A stretch of 64,000 nt of DNA, from assembly GCF_003337375.1 (NCBI RefSeq), contig NZ_QPJD01000004.1, forward strand, positions 288,866 to 352,865. Direction: 5' to 3'. Shown here piece after piece: positions 7,698 to 15,466 of the stretch (position 1 is the first letter of the stretch; every line of letters starts with the position of its first letter). The stretch is from Paenibacillus prosopidis (GTDB lineage Bacteria; Bacillota; Bacilli; Paenibacillales; Paenibacillaceae). The notes beneath the pieces are model-generated. The model had not been told where the DNA came from, searched no databases, and saw nothing but the letters and a program-made list of their open reading frames with translations. The translations under genes and the position numbers were made by a program.

Positions 7698-8754
7698 AAC
7701 CCTTCACCTCCTCCCGCAAAATCGCTCGTTTCTTCTTCACTTCGGCCGTGATGGCAGGGACGATTTTGAACAAATCCCCGACGATGCGGTAATGTGCGGT
7801 ATTGAAAATAGGCGCTTCCGGATCTTTATTAATCGCCACGATCACATCCGAATTGGACATTCCGACAATATGCTGAACCGCTCCGGATATGCCGATGGCA
7901 AAATAAAGCTTCGGTCTTACGGTGCAGCCGGTTTGCCCGACCTGATGTTCATGCTTGATCCAGCCCGCATCGACGGCTGCCCGGGAAGCGCCGACGATTC
8001 CCCCGAGAGCGTCGGCCAGCTCCTTCAGCATGGCGAAAGGCTCCGATCCTCCCAGCCCCCGACCGCCGGCGACGATAATTTCCGCTTCCTCCAGATTGAT
8101 TTTGTCGCGTTCCTGGATGAAATCCAGCACCCGCGTCGCAATTTGCTCCTCGGTCATCCCGTTCGCGATGCGGATGACCTCGCCTTCGCGGGTGGCATCA
8201 CGCGGCAGCGCCTGGAACACGCCCGCGCGGGCCGTAGCCATCTGAGGCCGATACTGCTTACACAAGATCGTAGCCATCATTTTCTCCGAAAAGGCGGGGC
8301 GGCTAGCGAGCAGCAGCCGCGACGGCGGCGGCTCGACATCCAATTCGGTCGTATCCGCAGTCAGTCCGGTCGGCAGGTGGGTGGCGATCGCGCCGGCCAA
8401 ATCCCTGCCGGTGCCCGTCGCGCCGAACAGACAAATTTCAGGCTTAGCCTCTCCGATGACCTTCATCGCGATACGGCTATAAGGCCTCGTCCGGTACGCT
8501 TTCAGCTCGGGCGCCTCGCACAAAAATACTTTGTCCGCACCGTAATAAATCGCTTCCTGCGCCAAATGCCCCACCTCGTGCCCGATGACTAGCGCCATCA
8601 GTTGAACCTCCAGCTTCTCGGCAAGCCTTTTCCCCTCCCCCAGCAGCTGCCAGGAAATCTTCTTGGCTTCCCCGTCCCGCTGCTCCACGACAACGAGCAC
8701 GCCACGGTAATCGGACCAATCGGACGTTTGTTCCGCATCTCTTGCAGCAGTCAT
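7681..8754 (-). CDS. fixB: FixB, electron transfer flavoprotein alpha subunit
   Basis: About 357 residues. The C-terminal FAD domain carries the ETF-alpha signature ('ASRAAVDAGWIKHEHQVGQT', then 'YFAIGISGAVQHIVG' and 'INKDPEAPIF'). Two in-frame ATGs exist; the AGGAGG is only two bases from the one at 8760 but eight from that at 8754, so the second is preferred. Pairs with FixA to form the NADH-oxidising, FAD-bifurcating half of FixABCX. The gap from fixA is about 20 bases and the gene overlaps fixC. Confidence 0.93.
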   Translation of the reverse strand: MTAARDAEQTSDWSDYRGVLVVVEQRDGEAKKISWQLLGEGKRLAEKLEVQLMALVIGHEVGHLAQEAIYYGADKVFLCEAPELKAYRTRPYSRIAMKVIGEAKPEICLFGATGTGRDLAGAIATHLPTGLTADTTELDVEPPPSRLLLASRPAFSEKMMATILCKQYRPQMATARAGVFQALPRDATREGEVIRIANGMTEEQIATRVLDFIQERDKINLEEAEIIVAGGRGLGGSEPFAMLKELADALGGIVGASRAAVDAGWIKHEHQVGQTGCTVRPKLYFAIGISGAVQHIVGMSNSDVIVAINKDPEAPIFNTAHYRIVGDLFKIVPAITAEVKKKRAILREEVKGYERKV

Positions 8755-8773
8755 CTGCATCCCCTCCTAAAGG

Positions 8774-9607
8774 TTACGTCCACCCGAATCTTTCCGGCAG
8801 ATCGCTCTCCCACAGCTTACCTACCAGCTCCCCGGCCACTTGCTCGGGAGAATCGCCGCTTACGATTTGGCCGTTTATTTTTCTGACTTCGGGCACCCAG
8901 GTTTTGCTGACGATCGTCGGCGATCCTTTTAAGCCGATCTTGGCGTTGTCCAGATCGGGGAAATCGGCGGTCGTCCATATGTACGGCTTGTAACCGGCAG
9001 CCCGGATCATGCCCGGCAGCGAAGCTCTGCGGACTTTGTTCAGCTCCTTAAGCGCGGTAATAAGCAGCGGCATGGAAGACTCAACGACCTCAAGCCCGTC
9101 CTCCAAATACCGGTGAACGGTAACTTTCCGACTGATGGGGTTCACATCGGCGACCTTTCCCACATACGTCAGCTGCTCCAGGTCCAAGCGGCACGCAATG
9201 CCGGGGCCGACCTGCCCGGTATCCCCGTCCAGCGTTTGCTTGCCGCAAAACACAATGTCCGCTTTCCCCCACAGCTCCTCTACCTTGCGGATCGTCCGCG
9301 CCACAACGTAAGAAGTCGCAAGCGTATCCGCGCCTGCAAACTTCCGGTCGGTGACGAGAACGGCCTCGTCCGCGCCGAGCGAAATGCATTCCTTCAGCGA
9401 CTTCTCGGCAGGAGGCGGCCCCATGGTGACGACCGTGACTCTGGCGTCATGCTCATCCTTGATGCGCAACGCCTCTTCCAGGCCGTGCAGATCGTAGAAA
9501 TTGACGATACTCGGCACGCCCTGGCGGATTAACGTATTGTTGACGGGATCGATCCGGATTTCCCGGCTGTCGGGAACCTGCTTGATGCAAACGATAATAT
9601 GCAGCAC
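8774..9607 (-). CDS. fixA: FixA, electron transfer flavoprotein beta subunit
   Basis: About 277 residues starting 'MLHIIVCIKQVPDS', the usual ETF-beta/FixA opening, with 'DLHGLEEALRIKDEH', 'VVTMGPPPAEKSLKE' and 'LGADEAVLVTDRKFAG'. The open frame extends upstream to a GTG at 9616, but that codon touches the AGGAGG; the GTG at 9607 has ten bases of spacing and gives the family-standard N-terminus. Binds NADH and shares the bifurcating FAD with FixB. Follows the small unknown gene at 9691 by 84 bases. Confidence 0.93.
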   Translation of the reverse strand: MLHIIVCIKQVPDSREIRIDPVNNTLIRQGVPSIVNFYDLHGLEEALRIKDEHDARVTVVTMGPPPAEKSLKECISLGADEAVLVTDRKFAGADTLATSYVVARTIRKVEELWGKADIVFCGKQTLDGDTGQVGPGIACRLDLEQLTYVGKVADVNPISRKVTVHRYLEDGLEVVESSMPLLITALKELNKVRRASLPGMIRAAGYKPYIWTTADFPDLDNAKIGLKGSPTIVSKTWVPEVRKINGQIVSGDSPEQVAGELVGKLWESDLPERFGWT

Positions 9608-9690
9608 TCGTCGCACACCTCCTAAAAGTTTTTACGGCTTCACTGAATCGACTTCCGTCAACGAGCAAAAACTCGCTTCGGAAGCATAAG

Positions 9691-10053
9691 TCAAATCTTC
9701 TCCCAGTCGTCCCAGTACGGATGAACGTACTTCTCGGTCAGCTCATCGTTACGGGAGCTTGTTTTGATCGCTTCCGAAAGTCTCCATGCTTTGTCAAAGG
9801 TTGAGGGGACCGTCGTATAGAAGAGCGGAGGAACGAGCCAAAAGACCCTCTCTTTCGCCACCGGGTAAACGATCGTTTTCCAGCCGGCGTCGATTTCATC
9901 CTCTTCCCACATCAAGGCGATAAGCCAGTTCGCGAATGCATGGCGCTTCCCGTCATTGCGGATGTAGATCTCGCCCAACTGTTCCTTGTCGCGCTGCCCG
10001 ATCGGAATATGCGGTCTTTGGAAAAAGCTCTCCAGATTCAGGAACTGGCCCAT
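9691..10053 (-). CDS. Unknown 120-residue protein leading the fixABCX operon
   Basis: I do not recognise this family. The product is soluble-looking, has no Cys, no signal peptide and no membrane segment, and is unusually rich in Trp (seven of 120) and other aromatics, including 'HAFANWLIALMWEEDEID' and a 'YVHPYWDDWEKI' tail. A GAGGGGG site lies eight bases before the ATG, and the reading frame is intact. It is the first gene transcribed towards fixA, 84 bases ahead of it with no terminator between, so it is likely co-transcribed. It may be an assembly factor, regulator or partner of the Fix complex; function is not visible in the sequence. Confidence 0.75.
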   Translation of the reverse strand: MGQFLNLESFFQRPHIPIGQRDKEQLGEIYIRNDGKRHAFANWLIALMWEEDEIDAGWKTIVYPVAKERVFWLVPPLFYTTVPSTFDKAWRLSEAIKTSSRNDELTEKYVHPYWDDWEKI

Positions 10054-10100
10054 GCTTACAGCCCCCTCGCCATTTTTATAAGAGCTTAACGATTAAGGCT

Positions 10101-10114
10101 TTTAAACGCTTTCA
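10101..10114 (-). promoter_or_regulatory. Candidate catabolite-responsive element upstream of the fix operon
   Basis: Minus-strand TGAAAGCGTTTAAA matches nine of the ten fixed positions of the CcpA consensus TGNAANCGNWWNCA. It sits ~48 bases before the start codon of the leading unknown gene. Other short motifs lie near: TTACCA/TGGTAA at 10118-10134 and CTTAA/TTAAG at 10085-10097. Confidence 0.35.
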
Positions 10115-10117
10115 TAT

Positions 10118-10134
10118 TTACCATGGCGTGGTAA
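10118..10134. promoter_or_regulatory. Inverted repeat TTACCA-5-TGGTAA
   Basis: Perfect six-base arms around TGGCG, in the control region of the fix operon and just downstream of a minus-strand TATAAT at 10146-10151. An operator is possible; the -35 of that promoter is poor. Confidence 0.3.
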
Positions 10135-10192
10135 GGTTACGGTTCATTATATGCGGGACCGGGGAAATCTTTCTTTCGTTCTTCCATTACGC

Positions 10193-10218
10193 AAAAAAGA
10201 CACCCGTAAAGGTGTCTT
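10193..10218 (-). terminator. Terminator-like hairpin facing the fix operon
   Basis: AAGACACC and GGTGTCTT form an eight-base stem with a six-base loop. The U-tail (TTTTTTG) is on the minus strand, yet no minus-strand gene ends here: the next upstream minus gene is the response regulator ending at 11194. It may block antisense read-through from that operon into fixABCX. Confidence 0.5.
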
Positions 10219-10305
10219 CCGGAAAAAACTATGCATGCAATCCCATGCGTTGCGGACGTATTCCGACTAAGCTAAGATGGAAGAAAGGAAACGGAGGTTC
10301 CGCCC

Positions 10306-11199
10306 ATGAATTTTCCTCCCATACACATGGACCATATGGACGTGAAGATCCCTTTCGGCGATCTTATGCTGAACATCCTTTACGTTCGATTCGGCTATTT
10401 TTACAGCTCATTTCGGGAACACGCACACAGCAACAAAAGCTACGAGCTGCATTTCATTCCGCAAGGGCAAGGCACCTTGGTCGCAAACGGCCAACGTTAT
10501 CCGATATCGGCTAACACCCTTTTTATGACCGGTCCTGATGTGACTCACGAACAGATTACGAATCCTGAAGACCCCATGGCCGAATATTGCATTTGCTTTG
10601 AAGTGATCGGGGACATCGAAGGCTTGGCTAACAAGACTACGAAGGAGCAGGACCTCGCGCACATGGCAGATATCGTAGTCCGTACGCCGTTCTGGATCGG
10701 ACAGGACACACAGCAGATGCTGCCATTGTTCCAACAGCTAGCACATGAAACCACGCAACAACATATAGGATATTACTCGATGGTAATCGGGATCATTGAG
10801 CAGTTAATTATCAGGCTGGTCCGAAATTATACAAGCAATCAGCCTTCGCTTCGTCCCGTACAGCTAAAAACGCTCGACGATAACCGGCTCGTCATCATCG
10901 AGAACAGCTTTCTAGGCGAATATGCAACGATTACGCTTCAATCCCTGGCCGACAGGCTCGGACTTAGCGTGAGGCAGACGGAAAGAACGCTAAAAAGCCG
11001 CTACGGCGTATCCTTCACGCAGAAGCGGCAGCAGGCGAGAATGAGCGCGGCAGCCTATTTTCTTGCGACAACGCCAATGTCTGTAAGCCGTATCGCCGAA
11101 CAAACCGGTTTCGCGACGCTTGAACACTTTAGTCAAACCTTTAAAAAGCTTTATGGAATAACGCCAAGCGCTTATAGGGAGCATCATAAGCTCTCATAA
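10306..11199 (+). CDS. AraC-family transcriptional regulator
   Basis: 297 residues with an N-terminal cupin sensor ('SYELHFIPQGQGTLVANGQR') and a C-terminal AraC DNA-binding domain ('LADRLGLSVRQTERTLKSRY', 'IAEQTGFATLEHFSQTFKKL'). The ATG follows GGAGGT at good spacing. It is convergent with the response regulator of importer module A; the two coding regions overlap by six bases, so read-through of either gives antisense RNA to the other. Likely controls a carbohydrate operon nearby, possibly module A or the GH95-like gene; the target cannot be read from sequence. Confidence 0.9.
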   Translation: MNFPPIHMDHMDVKIPFGDLMLNILYVRFGYFYSSFREHAHSNKSYELHFIPQGQGTLVANGQRYPISANTLFMTGPDVTHEQITNPEDPMAEYCICFEVIGDIEGLANKTTKEQDLAHMADIVVRTPFWIGQDTQQMLPLFQQLAHETTQQHIGYYSMVIGIIEQLIIRLVRNYTSNQPSLRPVQLKTLDDNRLVIIENSFLGEYATITLQSLADRLGLSVRQTERTLKSRYGVSFTQKRQQARMSAAAYFLATTPMSVSRIAEQTGFATLEHFSQTFKKLYGITPSAYREHHKLS

Positions 11200-11976
11200 A
11201 CAATCGGTACTCTGTGTCGGGCGTTGGATGCGTTCCCTATACTCCCCGGGCGTTTGGCCAACATATTTACGGAATACTTTATAGAACGTGCGGCGGTTTT
11301 CGAAACCTACGCAGGCTGCGATCTTCTCGAGAGCAACTTGGTTCCTGCCGGCAAGCAATTCTTTTGCTTTGTCTATTCGGCATTGATTAATGTAGTGTAC
11401 GAACGAATCGCCTGTCTCTTTCTTAAATAATTGGCCGGTATACGCCGGATGAAGATTCAAGTAAGCCGCCGCGTCGGACAGCGAGATATCCTTCATAAAA
11501 TTATTGTGTATATAGTCCTTCAGCATTTTGACATGCTCGCTAAACGAGTCTTGCGCGGCATCCTGTTCCTGCTCGCTAACGGTTGAAGCATGGGGATGCT
11601 GCCGTCCGATAATGTCAAGGGACATGAGCTTCAATAGCTCGATAAGCTGCCTCTCGTCAATCGGCTTCAGCAAATATTCCGCAACCTGCAGGCGTATCGC
11701 ATCCTGCGCGTATTGAAAGACGTCGTATCCCGAAAGAATGATGAATCGCGTGACATTCCTTGTCTTTGCCTGGCGAATGAAGGAGAGGCCGTCCATTTCC
11801 GGCATCTGAATATCGGTAATGATGACGTCCGGCCGGAAGTAGGCCATCATGTCCAGCGCTTCCGTCCCATCGCAAGCTGTCGCGATCCTCGTAAATGCCG
11901 TATTCGCTTGCTCGACCATGTCCCTGATCCCCGACAGAATAATAGGCTCGTCATCCACAATCATCAGCTTGAGCAT
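11194..11976 (-). CDS. Response regulator, REC plus AraC DNA-binding domain (YesN type), module A
   Basis: 260 residues, half the usual YesN length because the middle region is missing or short. REC domain: 'IVDDEP', phospho-acceptor Asp in 'VIITDIQMPEMDG', switch Lys in 'YLLKPID'. AraC-type helix-turn-helix pair at the end ('AAYLNLHPAYTGQLFKKETG', 'IAACVGFENRRTFYKVFRKY'). The start overlaps the kinase gene by 26 bases and follows GGAGGAGG. With that kinase it should sense a sugar and activate the module A importer genes transcribed ahead of it. Confidence 0.92.
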   Translation of the reverse strand: MLKLMIVDDEPIILSGIRDMVEQANTAFTRIATACDGTEALDMMAYFRPDVIITDIQMPEMDGLSFIRQAKTRNVTRFIILSGYDVFQYAQDAIRLQVAEYLLKPIDERQLIELLKLMSLDIIGRQHPHASTVSEQEQDAAQDSFSEHVKMLKDYIHNNFMKDISLSDAAAYLNLHPAYTGQLFKKETGDSFVHYINQCRIDKAKELLAGRNQVALEKIAACVGFENRRTFYKVFRKYVGQTPGEYRERIQRPTQSTDCL

Positions 11977-13717
11977 GGCTATCCTCCTCCAGCATAAGTT
12001 TAAGTGAGCATCTCGTCCATTCGCCGGTCTTGCTTTCGATGGACATTGCCGATTCTTGGCCGAAATAAGCTTTGACTCTTTCCGCCACGTTGTTAAGCCC
12101 TATCCCCGTACCTTGATGGATGAATGCGGCAGCCGGTTCTCCGTTTATCTTTTTTCTCAATCTCTCGATCTTGTCCTGCCCGATGCCCTTCCCGTTGTCG
12201 CATACCTCGATGAGCGCGAAGCCTTGGTCTTGCGTCAGCCGAACGGCGATTTGCTTGCCTCCCTTTTTCCCGGACAATCCATGGAGCAAAGCGTTTTCAA
12301 CAAGCGGCTGCAAAATAAATCGCGGGCAACGGAGCGATAAGAGGCGTTCGTCCAACTCGAATTCAACCTTCAAATCCCGCATCCGGATTTGGTGGATTGC
12401 GATATACGAACGGACATGCTCAACCTCTTCCTTCAGCGTCGTATCGGCCGTTTTGGATAAGCTGTATCTCAGGAGATTGCCTAATGAAAATGCCATCTCA
12501 GCTACCTTATGATCATGGTTGGATCTGGCCAGCATTCGCATCGTCTCCAGCGTATTGTACAGAAAATGAGGCTGAATTTGCGCTTGCAGCATTTTGAAAT
12601 CCGCCTCCTTCTTCAGCAATTCCACCTTTTGGACGCGGTTGACCAGTTCATCGATGCGCCCGATCATTGCGTTATAGTTCGAAATAAGAAAGCCGATCTC
12701 ATCCTTGCCGGGCTTGCCGGTATAGGGATTGCCTAGAAAATCCTGACTGACCTTCCTCATGTGCCGGGACAGCAATAAGATCCGTTTCGTCAACGACGAT
12801 ATTAGCACGTAATAGAAAACCGACAGAATAATAAGCAGCGCAGCTCCCGCACCCGCCCACCACAGCTTGGTCCACATCGTTTGGAAAAGGGTGTCCTGCC
12901 GGTTTACCTCGACGAGGGTTAAGCCAAGCCGCGCCGCCCGCACCGTATTCACTAGGAGCTTACCGCGGTCTGCCAGAAACGACTTGTCTTCCCCGCGCCG
13001 GATGGCCGCTTGAATATTCGCGAGCTGCACGGGGCTAAGCTGCGTATCCCTGACCGCGTAGACAATCTCCCCATCCGAGCCGGTCAGCAGGATCGCGTTA
13101 TTCGGATGCATGGCGCTTAGCGCTTGAATAAATTCCCCGATTAGCGCAGGTTTCACCAGTATTCGGAGAATTCCGAGCTCGCTGGTATACGTGTCGTTAT
13201 AGAGCTTATGGTAATAGGTCAGGACGGGACCGGAGGCCGATTCAAAAGATTTCTTCCACAAACCTTTGGCAGGACGAAGACTTGCCATATCCTCCGCGCT
13301 TAGCATGTCGCCAAGCTCCGAATAGTCCCCGAATTCAGGAACGGAGAGCAGCAGCTTCCCGGTTTTCGGATACGCAATGATCTGCTTGACCATCGGCTCC
13401 CCGAGGGAAGCGAAAGAGAAGGCGGGACTGATTTCCTTCAGAAATGAATAAATAAGCTCCCGGTCATCTGTATAATCGCCCCGCAAAAAATCAATTAATG
13501 CGGTATTGTTCTGGTATATGGAATACAACGACTCGATTTTGGCCATGTCAGCGTCGAGGTTAGCGGCCTGCTGCTCAATATTCTGCTGATTGGTCATTTG
13601 ATACTGTGTCATTAATCGCTCATGCAATTGATTATAAATAAAGATCGCAAAGACAAGGAACGGGAGCACAACGAGAAAAAGATAGCCTATAATCATCTTG
13701 GTGCTGATGCGCATCAT
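11951..13717 (-). CDS. Membrane sensor histidine kinase (YesM type), module A
   Basis: About 588 residues: N-terminal transmembrane segment ('IGYLFLVVLPFLVFAIFIYN'), a ~260-residue extracellular sensor, a second membrane segment, HAMP, and the kinase core with phospho-acceptor His in 'QIQPHFLYNTLETMRM', N-box 'ILQPLVENALLHG' and G-box 'GTGIGLNNVAERV'. The open frame starts at a TTG at 13735, but a GGGGA lies correctly for the ATG at 13717. Probably phosphorylates the overlapping response regulator. It follows the binding-protein gene after a strong stem-loop, which should keep its expression low. Confidence 0.92.
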   Translation of the reverse strand: MMRISTKMIIGYLFLVVLPFLVFAIFIYNQLHERLMTQYQMTNQQNIEQQAANLDADMAKIESLYSIYQNNTALIDFLRGDYTDDRELIYSFLKEISPAFSFASLGEPMVKQIIAYPKTGKLLLSVPEFGDYSELGDMLSAEDMASLRPAKGLWKKSFESASGPVLTYYHKLYNDTYTSELGILRILVKPALIGEFIQALSAMHPNNAILLTGSDGEIVYAVRDTQLSPVQLANIQAAIRRGEDKSFLADRGKLLVNTVRAARLGLTLVEVNRQDTLFQTMWTKLWWAGAGAALLIILSVFYYVLISSLTKRILLLSRHMRKVSQDFLGNPYTGKPGKDEIGFLISNYNAMIGRIDELVNRVQKVELLKKEADFKMLQAQIQPHFLYNTLETMRMLARSNHDHKVAEMAFSLGNLLRYSLSKTADTTLKEEVEHVRSYIAIHQIRMRDLKVEFELDERLLSLRCPRFILQPLVENALLHGLSGKKGGKQIAVRLTQDQGFALIEVCDNGKGIGQDKIERLRKKINGEPAAAFIHQGTGIGLNNVAERVKAYFGQESAMSIESKTGEWTRCSLKLMLEEDSHAQADDCG

Positions 13718-13754
13718 CGACTCTCCCCTGGACAAGTTGGTAAAAATCGAAGGA

Positions 13755-13801
13755 GCTCATAGGAAAAGCAGCCCTCTAGTGAGCCTGCTTTTCCTATGAG
13801 C
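13755..13801 (-). terminator. Perfect 17-bp stem-loop between binding protein and kinase genes
   Basis: Arms 13755-13771 and 13785-13801 are exact inverse complements with a 13-base loop. It lies 14 bases past the binding-protein stop and 37 before the kinase start. On the minus strand an ATTTTTA follows a few bases after the stem, so partial termination or 3'-end protection of the binding-protein mRNA are both possible. Confidence 0.75.
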
Positions 13802-13815
13802 TTTAATGGTTTGCG

Positions 13816-15387
13816 TTACTTCGTCAACGCATCATACTTTTCCTTTAATGGACCGTATTGCTCGGTCGCCCATGTCTCCAGCTTCGCCATGCCTATTTTC
13901 TCCGCTTTCTCCAGCATGTCCTCATACGCCCGCAAAGCTTCTTCCTCCGTCGGCGCCAAATACACCTTCGTAACCTCCGTCCTCACCATATTGTCGATAT
14001 TGGTCCGGATGATCTGCTCGGGCGAATCGGTTTCCGGATTAATCATCCCTATGGCCGGGTTAAACGTCGTAATTTTGGAGTAGGCCTCCCCTTGACGTGT
14101 CGTCTCCGATCCGCTTTTATAGGAGCTCAGAGCCATACCGACGCCGGTTTCCGTCGGTACTCCCCACCAATACACGCCCTTTTGCTTCAGAACCTCCAAA
14201 TCCTGAACATTGTAGTTGAACTCCGGATAACCCGCTTCATTCCATGTCCAGTCTTTCCCTTCAATTCCCCATTCAGCCAACCGCCAGCCTTCCTCCGAAT
14301 ACAAATACTCCAGGAATCTTACCGTCGCCTCCACGTCCCTGTTATCCTTCGTCACATATACGCCGAGTCCGCCGGTTCCGGTGCTGATGACGGATGCCTT
14401 GTCGCCAAGCGGCTCGGCAAGCTGTACGAATTCTAAACCGCTTTCCTTACCGCTAGCGTTAAGACGGTCCGCGCCGGAATAAGTCCACGTATAAGCAAAA
14501 CCCTTGCCGGCCAACATCATTTGCTCGGTTTCAGACTCATTTTTGTAGGCGAAATTCTCAGAAGTAACAAACCCGTTGCGGTACAAGCTATTTATATAGA
14601 GCATCGAATCGCGAGTCGCATTCTGCCTGAGGGAATATTCGATCTTGCCGTCTTTGTCGACAAAGCCTCCCGCAGCGCCGAATTGGGTATCGAAATAAGG
14701 CCGCTGCCAGTTCGGGTTCAAGATAAGCGGCACCATCTCGGGATGCTTCTCCTTGACTGCGGCGAACACCTTATCCAGATCGTCAATCGTCTTGATGGAC
14801 GGATTGCCGAGCTCCTCCAAAATGTCCTTGCGCATCGTCAATCCAGGTACCATCATATGGGCGTAGGGATTGGCCTTCCACTCTGCTTCGGAAGAGAAAT
14901 CGTTGCGGATCGCGTAATAATTGCCGTCGCTTACCGTGTTTACAAGCTCTTTGACCGGGTCGAACTTCACGTTTGGCGCGTGTTTCGGAAAGATTTCATT
15001 GTAGGGCAAACTTAAATTTCCGTCTGACATAAGCTTGAAGTTAAAGGATACGACGATGTCGGGCAAATCGCCCGAAGCAACCATCAAGGCGAGCTGCTTG
15101 TCGTCGGTTGCCACCGTCACCTTTGGCTTGACGCCGGTTGCCTTCGTAATAGCCTCCGGTATTTCGCCCGTCCAATCCTGGAACGGGTACCAGGTGGCAT
15201 CCACGAACATCGTCAGCTCGACCGGAGGCTTGGAGCTATGGCCGGTCCCATTCCCGGTCGCACTTTCCTCTCCGTTATTGGCCTTGCCGCTGTTTGCAGG
15301 CGCATTGCCGGCGTTGCCGCTGCATGCCGACAAAACCAATGACATTGCTGCGACCAGAACGATAAGTAATCTAAAGCTTTTGTTCAT
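13816..15387 (-). CDS. Extracellular sugar-binding lipoprotein, module A
   Basis: 523 residues. A lipoprotein signal peptide with lipobox Leu-Ser-Ala-Cys (Cys ~22) is followed by a low-complexity Gly/Asn linker and a family-1 solute-binding domain of the large LplA type. It captures oligosaccharides at the outer face of the membrane for the two permeases encoded just upstream. A GGGGG site precedes the ATG. No ATPase gene is nearby; importers of this class normally borrow MsmX. The ligand is unknown; pectin- or arabinan-derived oligomers suit the region. Confidence 0.92.
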   Translation of the reverse strand: MNKSFRLLIVLVAAMSLVLSACSGNAGNAPANSGKANNGEESATGNGTGHSSKPPVELTMFVDATWYPFQDWTGEIPEAITKATGVKPKVTVATDDKQLALMVASGDLPDIVVSFNFKLMSDGNLSLPYNEIFPKHAPNVKFDPVKELVNTVSDGNYYAIRNDFSSEAEWKANPYAHMMVPGLTMRKDILEELGNPSIKTIDDLDKVFAAVKEKHPEMVPLILNPNWQRPYFDTQFGAAGGFVDKDGKIEYSLRQNATRDSMLYINSLYRNGFVTSENFAYKNESETEQMMLAGKGFAYTWTYSGADRLNASGKESGLEFVQLAEPLGDKASVISTGTGGLGVYVTKDNRDVEATVRFLEYLYSEEGWRLAEWGIEGKDWTWNEAGYPEFNYNVQDLEVLKQKGVYWWGVPTETGVGMALSSYKSGSETTRQGEAYSKITTFNPAIGMINPETDSPEQIIRTNIDNMVRTEVTKVYLAPTEEEALRAYEDMLEKAEKIGMAKLETWATEQYGPLKEKYDALTK

Positions 15388-15466
15388 TTTTATACCCCCA
15401 TGCTCTTAATTATTTTAAGGATGCCCGGCTTCCTTCAGCAAGACAACCGAAAAACCATATTCGAAA

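Noticed and set aside
7792..8592. 266-codon plus-strand frame across fixB
   Set aside because: Antisense shadow of a GC-rich gene; no ribosome site, Arg/His-rich composition, no family.
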